41,842 bases of DNA from CAZLIC01 sp964559535. Its GTDB lineage: Bacteria > Pseudomonadota > Alphaproteobacteria > Rhodobacterales > Rhodobacteraceae. This document shows positions 18,070 to 26,700 of the stretch, piece by piece. The stretch's first letter is position 1; each line of letters starts with the position of its first letter. The notes below the pieces were generated by a model. The model was not told the DNA's origin. It ran no database searches and saw only the letters and a list, made by a program, of their open reading frames with translations. Location: positions 1 to 41,842 of the forward strand of contig CAZLIC010000032.1 of NCBI GenBank assembly GCA_964559535.1. Reading direction: 5' to 3'. The translations under genes and the position numbers were made by a program.

Positions 18070-18501
18070 CTACAAAAGCGCCGCAAGCCGCTGCAGCGCC
18101 ATCAGGTAACCCTGCGTCCCGCAACCCGCAATCACCCCGTCGGCACGGCCGCTGACATACGAGTGGTGGCGGAAGGCCTCGCGCTTGTGGATGTTGGAAA
18201 TGTGCACTTCCATCACCCGGCCGTCGAAGGCGTTCAGCGCATCCAGGATCGCCACCGAGGTGTGGCTGTAGGCGCCGGGGTTGATGACAATGCCCTGCGA
18301 TGTGGCCCGCGCGGCCTGGATCGCATCGACCAGCGCGCCTTCGTGATTGGACTGGAAGAACCCGATCTCCAGCCCCAGCCCTGCCGCCGCGGTGCGGCAG
18401 GCGGCCTCCACATCGGCCAGAGTCTCGTGGCCATAGACCTCGGGCTGGCGCTGGCCCAGCAGGTTCAGGTTCGGGCCGTTCAGGACAAGCACATGTGGCA
18501 A
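18070..18501 (-). CDS. aroQ: 3-dehydroquinate dehydratase, type II
   Basis: 143 aa. It dehydrates 3-dehydroquinate to 3-dehydroshikimate in the shikimate pathway and forms dodecamers. Diagnostic segments: VLVLNGPNLNLLGQRQPEVYG, FQSNHEGALVDAI, INPGAYSHTSVAI (with the catalytic region) and EVHISNIHKREAFRHHSY (catalytic His). The start is assigned to TTG 18501, because it gives the normal N-terminus (MPHVLVLNGPN); no ribosome site is obvious and longer GTG or ATG starts would add an unusual Arg-rich extension. It follows metF on the same strand after 60 bp that contain a small GCCGC/GCGGC hairpin. Confidence 0.93.
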   Translation of the reverse strand: MPHVLVLNGPNLNLLGQRQPEVYGHETLADVEAACRTAAAGLGLEIGFFQSNHEGALVDAIQAARATSQGIVINPGAYSHTSVAILDALNAFDGRVMEVHISNIHKREAFRHHSYVSGRADGVIAGCGTQGYLMALQRLAALL

Positions 18502-18561
18502 AGGGCGGACTCCGCGGTTGCGCGGGTATCCTAGCGGGTGCCCCCGCCGCCGCAAGCGGCC

Positions 18562-19428
18562 TCAGGCCACCTTTTCCAGCGCAACCTGGGCCTTGACGCC
18601 CAGCGCATGACACACTTCGCGCACCAGATGCGGGCGGTTCAGCGTGTAGAAATGCAGCGCCCCCACGCCTTCCGACAGCAGGCGGTCGCACAGCGTGGTG
18701 CAGTGGGTCAGCGCCAGCAGGTCCTCGCGCCCGTCGCGCGCGGCCATCGTGAACGCCTCGTCCAGCCGCGGCGGCACGCGGGCGCCGCAGCGCGCGGCAA
18801 AACGCTTGGCCCCCTCCCACGACTGGACGGGCAGGATGCCGGGGATCACCGGCGCGGTGATGCCCGCCTTGGCGCAGCGGTCGCGGAAGCGCAGGAAGGT
18901 ATCGGCCTCGAAGAAGAACTGGGTGATGGCGCTGGTGGCGCCCGCGTCCAGCTTGCGCTTCAGCCACTGGATGTCGGCATCCGTGTCGTCCGCATCGGGG
19001 TGGCGTTCGGGGTAGGCGCCCGCACGGATGGTGAAGCCGCCGCGCGCGGCAATCGCGCCGATCAGATCCACCGTGTCGGCGAAACCTTCCGGATGGGGGG
19101 TGAACCGCGCCGCACCCTTCGGCGCATCGCCGCGCAGCGCCACGATTTCGGTCACGCCCGCGGCGGCGTAGGCATCCACGATCGCCATCGTCTCGGCCTT
19201 TGTCGCGTCCACGCAGGTCAGGTGCGCGGCCACGTTCAGCCCGTAGTTGCGGCCGATGGTGGTGACGGCCTCATGCGTCAGCTTGCGCGTGGTGCCGCCC
19301 GCGCCATAGGTCACCGACACGAACTGCGGTGACAGCGGCGCCAGCATCTGCACCGTTTCCCACAGCCGGAACGAGGCATCCAGCGTTTGCGGCGGGAAGA
19401 ATTCGAAGGATACGGCGGGAACGGGCAT
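18562..19428 (-). CDS. metF: methylenetetrahydrofolate reductase
   Basis: 288 aa from ATG 19428 with AGGAG upstream. It reduces 5,10-methylene- to 5-methyl-tetrahydrofolate with FAD, providing the methyl group for methionine synthesis. Visible family segments are FEFFPPQT near the N-terminus, VTYGAGGTTR, HLTCVDATKAE, ALRGDAPKG, QFFFEAD and PGILPVQSW. It is divergent from metR, and an inverted repeat lies between the starts, the classical arrangement for MetR control. 5-methyl-THF is normally used by B12-dependent MetH, which is not in this window but would link this locus to the cobalamin cluster. Confidence 0.95.
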   Translation of the reverse strand: MPVPAVSFEFFPPQTLDASFRLWETVQMLAPLSPQFVSVTYGAGGTTRKLTHEAVTTIGRNYGLNVAAHLTCVDATKAETMAIVDAYAAAGVTEIVALRGDAPKGAARFTPHPEGFADTVDLIGAIAARGGFTIRAGAYPERHPDADDTDADIQWLKRKLDAGATSAITQFFFEADTFLRFRDRCAKAGITAPVIPGILPVQSWEGAKRFAARCGARVPPRLDEAFTMAARDGREDLLALTHCTTLCDRLLSEGVGALHFYTLNRPHLVREVCHALGVKAQVALEKVA

Positions 19429-19471
19429 GGGTCGGCTCCTGTGGACGGCCCCTTGTCCCACGGGAAATCAT

Positions 19472-19495
19472 GTGAGACAAATTCATAATTCTCAC
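19472..19495. promoter_or_regulatory. candidate MetR operator between metF and metR
   Basis: An inverted repeat GTGAGA (19472-19477) and TCTCAC (19490-19495), with A/T-rich centre CAAATTCATAAT, lies in the 89-bp gap between the divergent metF and metR starts. The centre includes TTCAT, part of the TGAA-N5-TTCA type half-site known for MetR of enteric bacteria, though the full consensus is not matched. Confidence 0.55.
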
Positions 19496-19517
19496 GATCA
19501 TCATGAGGGCTGCTCAC

Positions 19518-20432
19518 GTGCATCTGGAGTTCCGGCATCTGCGCACCATCCACGCCATCCATCAGGCGGGGGGACTGGCGCGGGCGGCCGACATCCTGAA
19601 CATCACCCAGTCGGCGCTGAGCCACCAGATTGCCGGGCTGGAAGATCAGGCGGGGGTCGAGCTGTTCGTGCGCCGGTCCAAGCCGCTGAAGCTGTCCGCG
19701 GCAGGCATGCGCGTGCTGCGGCTGGCCGAGCGGATTTTGCCCGAGATCGACGCGCTGGAGGAAGAGTTCCGCGCGCTGCGGCAGGGCAAGACGGGGCGGC
19801 TGCACATCGCCATCGAATGCCACGCCTGTTTCGAATGGCTGTTCCCGGTGCTGGAGCAGTTCCGCCATGCCTGGCCCGAGGTGGACGTGGACATCCGCGC
19901 CGGGCTGGCCTTCGACGCGCTGCCCGCGCTGGCGCGCGAGGAGGTGGATTTCGTGATCTCGTCCAACCCCGTGGCGCTGCCGGGTATCCTGTTCAACCCG
20001 CTGTTCGACTATGAGCCGCGGTTCGTTGCGTCGTCGCAGAACCCCTTGGCGCAGAAAGCAGAAATCGTGGCCGAGGATTTCCGCGACCAGGTGCTGATCA
20101 CCTATCCCGTGGGGCGCGACCGGCTGGATGTGTTCACCGAACTGCTGACGCCCGCCAAGGTGGAACCCCGTGCACAGCGGCCGGTGGAACTGACGGCGGT
20201 GATCCTGATGCTGGTGGGGTCGAACCGGGGGGTGGCGGTGCTGCCCGACTGGGTGCTGGCGCAGCTGCGCAGCAATGCCGACTATGTGACGCGCCCGCTG
20301 GCCGGGCGGCCGGTGAAGCGGCTGTATGCCGCCACCCGCGCCGATGACGTGGCGCTGCCGTTCATGGCGCATGCGCTGCGTCTGGCACGGACGGAACCGG
20401 TGAAACTGCAACGCGCCTTCGCCGAATCTTAA
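19518..20432 (+). CDS. metR: LysR-type regulator MetR
   Basis: 304 aa from GTG 19518, chosen over ATG 19503 because GAGGG precedes it at normal distance and it gives MHLEFRHLRTIHAI. An N-terminal winged helix-turn-helix (about residues 1-60; LARAADILNITQSALSHQIAGLE) is followed by a LysR substrate domain. The sequence HIAIECHACFEWLFPVLEQFR at its start is a hallmark of MetR, which uses homocysteine as co-regulator. Divergent to metF; it probably activates metF and other methionine genes. Confidence 0.92.
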   Translation: MHLEFRHLRTIHAIHQAGGLARAADILNITQSALSHQIAGLEDQAGVELFVRRSKPLKLSAAGMRVLRLAERILPEIDALEEEFRALRQGKTGRLHIAIECHACFEWLFPVLEQFRHAWPEVDVDIRAGLAFDALPALAREEVDFVISSNPVALPGILFNPLFDYEPRFVASSQNPLAQKAEIVAEDFRDQVLITYPVGRDRLDVFTELLTPAKVEPRAQRPVELTAVILMLVGSNRGVAVLPDWVLAQLRSNADYVTRPLAGRPVKRLYAATRADDVALPFMAHALRLARTEPVKLQRAFAES

Positions 20433-20480
20433 CGCCCCGGTTCTAAGACAGTGCAGTGTGTCCTGTGTCCGGTGGTGTGA

Positions 20481-21068
20481 ATGAACGGTCTGTTCAACAA
20501 GGCGCTGCAGTGCTTTCTGCGCGACATGTATGGTGAGGCTGTGTGGCTGCGCGTGGCAGCCGATGCGCGGCTTCCGCCCGAAGGGTTTGAGCCCCTGCTC
20601 TCGTATCCAGCTGCCACGACCGAGGCGGTGATCATGGCGGCCTGCCGCGTTCTGGCCCAGACGCGCGAGGAGATTCTGGAACACCTGGGGGTGTACCTGG
20701 TGACGCACCCCAACCTGCAGCCGATGCGCCGCCTGCTGCGCTTTGGCGGCGTCGACTTCCGCCGGTTCCTGCATTCGCTGGAGGATCTGCGGGCGCGCGG
20801 CCGCATGGTGGTGCCCGACATCGATCTGCCCGACCTGCGCCTGTCGGCCGATGGACCCGACATGTGGACGCTGGCCTGCCGGTCACCGATGGCGGGCACC
20901 GGGTTTGTGGTGGTGGGGCTGTTGCGGGCGATGGCGGACGACTATGGAACGCTGGCCGTCATCGACCATATCGGCAGCGAATCCGGCGAAGAGTGTATCG
21001 CCGTCCGCCTGTCCGAGGCGCAATTCGCCGAGGCGCGCGCCTTTCCCCTTGCCTTCGCAATGACTTAG
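20481..21068 (+). CDS. H-NOX-like (HNOB) protein lacking the heme ligands
   Basis: 195 aa. The fold is recognisable by MNGLFNKALQCFLRDMYGE, LLSYPAATTEAVIMAACRVL, LGVYLVTHPN, LLRFGGVDFRRFLHSLEDL and the C-terminal FVVVGLLRAM. In H-NOX proteins the proximal heme His sits in an LxxxH segment directly after F-L-x-x-L; here that position is R104 (LEDLRARGR). The Y-x-S-x-R motif that holds the heme propionates is C133-R-S135-P-M137, so Tyr and Arg are both replaced. Heme binding in the usual way is therefore unlikely. The following gene, 13 bp on, is an HNOBA-GGDEF protein, the normal signalling partner of H-NOX, so the pair probably still signals. Confidence 0.85.
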   Translation: MNGLFNKALQCFLRDMYGEAVWLRVAADARLPPEGFEPLLSYPAATTEAVIMAACRVLAQTREEILEHLGVYLVTHPNLQPMRRLLRFGGVDFRRFLHSLEDLRARGRMVVPDIDLPDLRLSADGPDMWTLACRSPMAGTGFVVVGLLRAMADDYGTLAVIDHIGSESGEECIAVRLSEAQFAEARAFPLAFAMT

Positions 21069-21081
21069 GAAAGGGCAAGAC

Positions 21082-22236
21082 ATGATCCGAGCGACTTCCT
21101 CTTTTCCGTCCGAATCGGCGACCGAACGCGCCGCAGACTGCCGGGCCGGCGCGTTCACCGCGTCGCATGTTGAACCGTCGCGGTTCTATCCGCTCCCGCC
21201 GGGTACCTGCCGGCACGCCGGCGCCGGCGGATGTACCGGGCACTGTACCACGCGCCCGCTGGCACCGGATGAACCGGCGCAGATCGACGGGGCCCAGCTT
21301 GACGTGCTGATGCCGCTGCACCTGATGCTGGATGCCGAGGGCGGCTTACTGGGCTGCGGGCGCACGCTGCGCAAGGTGTTGGGCGCGCGGGTGCTGGGGC
21401 GCAGTTTCTTTGAGTGCTTCACGGTCAGGCAGCCCTCGGGCGTTGCCAGTTTCCAGCACCTGCGCGCCACGGCGGGCGAGCCGCTGCGGCTGGCGCTGGC
21501 CTGGGCGGGCGAAACCGGGTTCAACGCCGTTGCCGTGCCGTTGCACGGCGAAGGCGGGATGCTGTTGAACCTGTCGTTCGGGCTGGGGCTGATCGAGGCG
21601 GTGGCGACCTTTGGGTTCAGCGATGCCGACTTTGCGGCCACCGATCTGGTGATCGACCTGATGTGGATGGCCGAGGCCAAGACCTGGGCGCTGGGCGAGT
21701 CGCGCGGGCTGATCGACCGGCTGAAGGCGGCGCAGCGCGCCGCCGAGGACCGGGCGCTGACCGACGCGCTGACCGGGCTGCGCAACCGCCGCGCGCTGGA
21801 GGTCGCGCTGGACGACCTGGCCGCAAGGTCCGCCCCCTTTGCCGTCATGCATCTGGACCTCGACCATTTCAAGCAGGTGAACGACACGCTGGGCCACGCC
21901 GCGGGCGACGCCGTGTTGCGGCAGGTGGGCGATGTGCTGACGCGCACGGTGCGGCGGGGCGATCTGGCGGCGCGCGTGGGGGGGGATGAGTTCGTGGCGG
22001 TGTTTCCCGGGCTGACCGACCGCACCACGCTGCGCCGACTGGCCGACAGGCTGGTGCAGCAGATTGCCCAGCCGGTGGATTTTCACGGAACCGCCTGCCG
22101 GGTGGCGGCCAGCATCGGCATAGCGCTGACCGAAGGGCGCGACCGGGTCGAGGATTTGCTGTCGGCGGCGGACACTGCGCTGTACGCGGCCAAGCGGGCC
22201 GGGCGGGGGCAGGCGTTGTTTGCGCAAGGGGCCTGA
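21082..22236 (+). CDS. HNOBA-domain diguanylate cyclase
   Basis: 384 aa from ATG 21082, preceded by AGGAAAGG. The first 65 residues are low in structure and hold a Cys/His cluster (C43, H45, C51, H54, C55). Residues about 70-180 fit the H-NOX-associated (HNOBA) domain: LDVLMPLHLMLDAEGGLLGCGRTLRKVLG. A helical linker (about 200-230) leads to a GGDEF domain with DALTGLRNRRAL, the active GGDEF (300-304) and an RxxD inhibitory site five residues before it (RRGD). It should make cyclic di-GMP and be product-inhibited. It is coupled with the H-NOX-like gene upstream, which presumably regulates it by contact. Confidence 0.9.
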   Translation: MIRATSSFPSESATERAADCRAGAFTASHVEPSRFYPLPPGTCRHAGAGGCTGHCTTRPLAPDEPAQIDGAQLDVLMPLHLMLDAEGGLLGCGRTLRKVLGARVLGRSFFECFTVRQPSGVASFQHLRATAGEPLRLALAWAGETGFNAVAVPLHGEGGMLLNLSFGLGLIEAVATFGFSDADFAATDLVIDLMWMAEAKTWALGESRGLIDRLKAAQRAAEDRALTDALTGLRNRRALEVALDDLAARSAPFAVMHLDLDHFKQVNDTLGHAAGDAVLRQVGDVLTRTVRRGDLAARVGGDEFVAVFPGLTDRTTLRRLADRLVQQIAQPVDFHGTACRVAASIGIALTEGRDRVEDLLSAADTALYAAKRAGRGQALFAQGA

Positions 22237-22284
22237 CCCGCGCCCTGCGGGTGTTCCCGCCTTTGGCCCGTGACGGAATTCAAC

Positions 22285-22327
22285 TTCCGGTCGAATATTC
22301 CTTTTGACCGGAATCACCCTTCGGGTG
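22285..22327. terminator. tandem hairpins after the cyclase gene
   Basis: Two adjacent inverted repeats stand in the 122-bp gap after the cyclase: TTCCGGTC (22285-22292) with GACCGGAA (22306-22313) around an A/T-rich 13-base loop, and CACCC (22315-22319) with GGGTG (22323-22327) around TTC plus one base. They may terminate the H-NOX/cyclase operon. The first repeat, with its A/T-rich centre and position before the next gene, could instead be an operator. Confidence 0.45.
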
Positions 22328-22358
22328 CACCCTGCCATTGCGGGTACGGGTGGTTCAC

Positions 22359-22790
22359 ATGGCACAGGTGGCAAGGCGAATTCCGGTTCCGGTGCTGTGG
22401 CCGCTGCTGCTGGCGCTGGGGCTGTTGGTGGCCTGCATGCAGGCGCCCTTCGACATGGCCGCGCTGCAACGGGCCGAAAACCTGCGGGCACAAAGCCTTG
22501 CCCTGATTGCCCGGGCGGACCAGCCTTTTGACAGTCGCGCCGCCGATGTGGAAGCGCTGCTGTCCGCCGCACGCGCCGAACGCGACGCGGCCGCGCAGGT
22601 ACCGGGAAACGAGTCTGTGGTGCAGCAGTGGGACACCATCCTTGCGGCAGACGGTCCCTATCTGGGCGGCATTCTGGCGCGGTGGCAGGCCGCGGGCACG
22701 CTGGGCGCGGTTTTCCGCACCGAGGCTGCGGGGCGGGTGGGCGCGGCGTTCGATGCGCTGATCGACACCGAAAAGGCCAAGAGGACGTAA
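22359..22790 (+). CDS. hypothetical membrane-anchored or lipoprotein
   Basis: 143 aa from ATG 22359 (TTG 22338 possible). The N-terminus is a signal or anchor sequence (RRIPVPVLWPLLLALGLLVACMQAPFD) with a lipobox-like LVAC, so it is probably exported and perhaps lipid-modified. The rest is helical and Ala-rich (AALQRAENLRAQSLALIARADQPFDSRAADVEALLSAARAERDA) and ends in KAKRT. No family is recognised. It is separated by 10 bp from the next small gene and likely forms a pair with it. Confidence 0.65.
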   Translation: MAQVARRIPVPVLWPLLLALGLLVACMQAPFDMAALQRAENLRAQSLALIARADQPFDSRAADVEALLSAARAERDAAAQVPGNESVVQQWDTILAADGPYLGGILARWQAAGTLGAVFRTEAAGRVGAAFDALIDTEKAKRT

Positions 22791-22800
22791 AGGAAGCGCG

Positions 22801-23142
22801 ATGGCACTGGGCGAGGTGTGGGACCTGTTCACCGGCGACGTGCGCAGCGGTCTGACCGACCTTGTGGGTGGCATGACCAAGTCTGCCGCAAAGGCCGCCC
22901 GGGAAGAGGCCGAGGCGTTTCTGGCCGAGACGCGGCAAAGCCTGGAACGCTGGGCCGACATGGTGCTGGCCGGAACGCTGACACGCGACGAGTTCGACTT
23001 TCTGGTGCGCGGCCAGATGGGCCTGTGGGAGATGCGGGTTCTGGTTCAGAAAGAGAAGGTCAAATCGCGCGTGGCCACCTTTCGCAATGATCTGGCCAGC
23101 CTGTTGATCCGCGCCGCACTGAAGGCGGTTCTGCCGTTCTGA
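22801..23142 (+). CDS. hypothetical helical protein
   Basis: 113 aa with AAAGGAAG before ATG 22801. It is almost entirely amphipathic helix: an N-terminal part (WDLFTGDVRSGLTDLVGGMTKSAAKAAREEAEAFLAETRQSLERW), a middle loop (LAGTLTRDEFDFLVRGQMGLWEMR) and a Lys-rich then hydrophobic tail (FRNDLASLLIRAALKAVLPF) that could touch a membrane. The helical Ala/Glu segment faintly recalls phasin-type or tail-anchored coiled coils, but no family is assigned. Its stop abuts the stop of the convergent Lrp-type gene. Confidence 0.65.
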   Translation: MALGEVWDLFTGDVRSGLTDLVGGMTKSAAKAAREEAEAFLAETRQSLERWADMVLAGTLTRDEFDFLVRGQMGLWEMRVLVQKEKVKSRVATFRNDLASLLIRAALKAVLPF

Positions 23143-23601
23143 TCAGCCCTGACCTTCCTTCACCGTCTCCATCGCCACATAGGTCGAGGTGCTGGCCACA
23201 TGCGGCAGCGCGCTGATGCGTTCGCCCAGCACGCGGCGATAGTCCTGGATGTCGGCCGTGCGCACCTTCAACAGATAGTCGAAGCGGCTGGCGATCATGT
23301 GGCAGGCCTCGATTTCCGGAATCGCCATGACGGCGCGGTTGAACGCCTGCAACGCCGCCTCGCGCGTGTCCGACAGCTTCACCTCCACAAACGCCACATG
23401 CGCCAGCCCCATGCGCACCCAGTCCAGCTGCGCGCGGTAGCCCGCGATGGTGCCGTTGTCCTCCAGCCGTTTCAGCCGGGCCTGGGTGGGCGATTTCGAC
23501 AGGCCGATGCGGCGGGCGAGTTCGGTGGCGCTGATGCGGCCGTCGGCCGCCAGTTCGCGCAGGATGGCCTGATCGAAGCGGTCAAGGTCGGCACGGGTCA
23601 T
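23143..23601 (-). CDS. putR: Lrp/AsnC-family regulator, probable PutR
   Basis: 152 aa from ATG 23601. An N-terminal helix-turn-helix (about residues 5-55; DLDRFDQAILRELAADGRISATELARRIGLSKSPTQARLKRLE) is followed by a RAM ligand-binding domain (VAFVEVKLSDTREAALQAFNRAV, ASRFDYLLKVRTADIQDYRRVLGE). It is divergent from putA across 107 bp; in alphaproteobacteria this arrangement is typical of PutR, the proline-responsive activator of putA. The specific assignment rests on that context. Confidence 0.85.
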   Translation of the reverse strand: MTRADLDRFDQAILRELAADGRISATELARRIGLSKSPTQARLKRLEDNGTIAGYRAQLDWVRMGLAHVAFVEVKLSDTREAALQAFNRAVMAIPEIEACHMIASRFDYLLKVRTADIQDYRRVLGERISALPHVASTSTYVAMETVKEGQG

Positions 23602-23708
23602 TCGGGCGGCCTTCGGGTTGAAATTCGGGCGATCCGCCTGCGCGTGACGCATGATCGGGACAAACGCCCGGCATCCCTGCGGTATCATGGGGCAAACAGG
23701 AGCGCCAG

Positions 23709-26700
23709 ATGAGCCCAGACCCCCGCACCGTGATCGACCGCCACGCCCTTGCCGACGAAGGCCCGCTGGTGGCCACACTGGTGGAACAGGCGGCGCTGGA
23801 CGCACCCGCGCGGGCGGCCATCGTGGCGTCGGGGGCCGATCTGGTGACGCGCATCCGGGGCAGCGCAAAGCCGGGGCTGATGGAGGTGTTCCTGGCCGAA
23901 TACGGCCTGTCCACCGACGAAGGCATCGCGCTGATGTGCCTGGCCGAGGCGCTGCTGCGCGTGCCCGACGCCGAGACGATGGACGCGCTGATTGAAGACA
24001 AGATCGCGCCGGGCGACTGGGGGCGCCATCTGGGGCGGTCGGCCTCGTCGCTGGTGAATGCGTCCACCTGGGCCCTGATGCTGACCGGCCGGGTGCTGGA
24101 TGACCGCGAACCGGGGGTGGTGGGCCACCTGCGGGCGGCGGTGCGGCGGCTGGGCGAACCGGTGATCCGCCGCGCCGTGGGGCAGGCGATGAAAGAGATG
24201 GGGCGCCAGTTCGTGCTGGGCGAAACCATCGACAGCGCCATGACGCGGGCGCGCGAGGCCGAGGCGCGTGGCTATACCTACAGTTACGACATGCTGGGCG
24301 AGGCGGCGCGCACCGAGGCCGACGCGCGGCGGTACCACCTGAGCTATTCCAAGGCGATCACCGCGATTGCCGGGGCGGCGCGGGGCAACGACATCCGGGC
24401 CAATCCCGGGATTTCGGTGAAACTCAGCGCGCTGCATCCGCGCTATGAGGTGGCCAAGCGTGACCGGGTGATGGCCGAGCTTGTGCCGCGGGTGCGGGCG
24501 CTGGCCGGGCTGGCGCGGGCGGCGGGGCTGGGCTTCAACATCGACGCCGAAGAGGCTGACCGGCTGGCGCTGTCGATGGACGTGATTCAGGCGGTGCTGG
24601 AAGACCCCTCGCTGGCCGGGTGGGACGGGTTCGGCGTGGTGGTGCAGGCCTATGGCCGCCGGGCGGGGGCGGTGCTGGACTGGCTTTATGGCCTGGCTGG
24701 GGGCTTGGACCGGCGCATCATGGTGCGGCTGGTGAAGGGCGCCTACTGGGACGCCGAGGTGAAGCGGGCGCAGGTGATGGGGCTGGGCAGCTTTCCGGTG
24801 TTCACCCGCAAGCAGGCGACGGATGCCAGCTACATCGCCAATGCACGCAAGCTGCTGAAAATGGCCGACCGGATTTACCCGCAGTTCGCCACCCACAACG
24901 CCCATACCGCCGCCGCCGTGCTGCACATTGCGCGGGAAGAAGGGGTCGAGCCGATGCGGTTCGAGTTCCAGCGCCTGCACGGGATGGGCGAGCGGCTGCA
25001 TGACCTGGTGATGGCCGACCACGGCACGCGCTGCCGCATCTATGCCCCGGTGGGCGCGCACCGTGACCTGCTGGCCTATCTGGTGCGGCGCCTGCTGGAA
25101 AACGGCGCAAACTCCAGCTTCGTCAACCAGATCGTCGCCGAGGACGTTCCGCCCGAGCGGGTGGCCGCCTGCCCGCTGACGGCGCTGGACGGGATGGAGA
25201 TGGTGACGAACCGCGCCATTCCGGCAGGTCCGGCGCTGTTTCCGGGCCGGGTGAATGCGCGCGGGTTTGACCTGACGGATGCGGGCGACCTGCAGGCGGT
25301 GGGGGCGGCGCGCGCGCCCTTCGCGGCAGTGGCGTTCACAGCCGGGCCGCTGGTGGCCGGGGCGGTTGCCGGGGGCGAGGTGATGTCCGTTGTCTCGCCC
25401 GCCGATGGCGCGGCGGTGGGGTCGGTGACGGTGGCGGCGCTGGCCGATGTGGAAACGGCGCTGGCAGCGGCCCGCAGGTGGGATGCGCCTGCGGACGAGC
25501 GCGCGGCGGTGCTGAACCGTGCCGCCGACCTGTACGAGGCCGATTTCGGCAGGCTTTTCGCGCTGTTGGCGCGCGAGGCGGGCAAGACGCTGCCCGACGC
25601 GGTGTCGGAACTGCGCGAGGCAGTGGATTTCCTTCGCTACTATGCGGCGGGCGCGACGGGGCTGGAACACCCTGCGCGGGGCGTGTTCGCCTGCATCAGC
25701 CCGTGGAACTTTCCGCTGGCCATCTTCACCGGGCAGGTGGCGGCGGCCTTGGCCGCGGGGAATGCCGTGCTGGCCAAGCCTGCGGAACAGACCCCGCTGG
25801 TGGCCCATGCGGCGGTGGACCTGTTGCGGAAGGCCGGGGTGCCGGCCACCGCACTGCAGTTCCTGCCGGGTGACGGCGCAGTGGGTGCGGCGCTGACGCG
25901 CGATGCGCGGCTGGACGGCGTGGCCTTCACCGGGTCCACCGAAACCGCATTGCTGATCCGCAAGGCCATGGCGCACCATGGCAATCCCACCGCGCCGCTG
26001 ATCGCCGAGACCGGCGGGCTGAACGCGATGGTGGTGGATTCCACCGCGCTTCCCGAACAGGCGGTGCGTGACGTGATCGCCAGCGCCTTCCAGTCAGCGG
26101 GCCAGCGGTGCAGCGCGCTGCGCTGCCTGTACCTGCAGGAAGATATCGCCGACGGCGTGGAGCACATGCTGTTCGGCGCAATGGACGACCTGGCGCTGGG
26201 CGACCCCTGGCACCTGGCCACCGACATCGGCCCGGTGATCGATGAACAGGCCGCGGCGGGCATCCGCGCCTACGTCGATGCCGCGCGGGCCGGGGGGCGC
26301 GTGCTGAAAGAGATGGCGGCGCCATCGCCGGGACATTTCATCGGGCCGGTGGCGCTGCGTGTGGGCGGCATCGCCCAGATGCCGCGCGAGATTTTCGGCC
26401 CCGTCCTGCACATCGCCCGCTTTCGCGCCGATGATCTGGACCGTGTGCTGTCGGACATCAATGCCACCGGGTACGGGCTGACCTTCGGCCTGCACACGCG
26501 GATTGACGAGCGGGTGTCGCGGATCGTGGGCAGGATCCGGGCGGGCAACACCTACGTGAACCGCAACCAGATCGGCGCCGTGGTGGGCAGCCAACCCTTT
26601 GGCGGCGAGGGCCTTTCCGGTACCGGGCCAAAGGCCGGGGGGCCGCACTACCTGACGCGGTTCACCCGCGCGCCGGTGCCCGAGGTGGCAGGCGTGCCGG

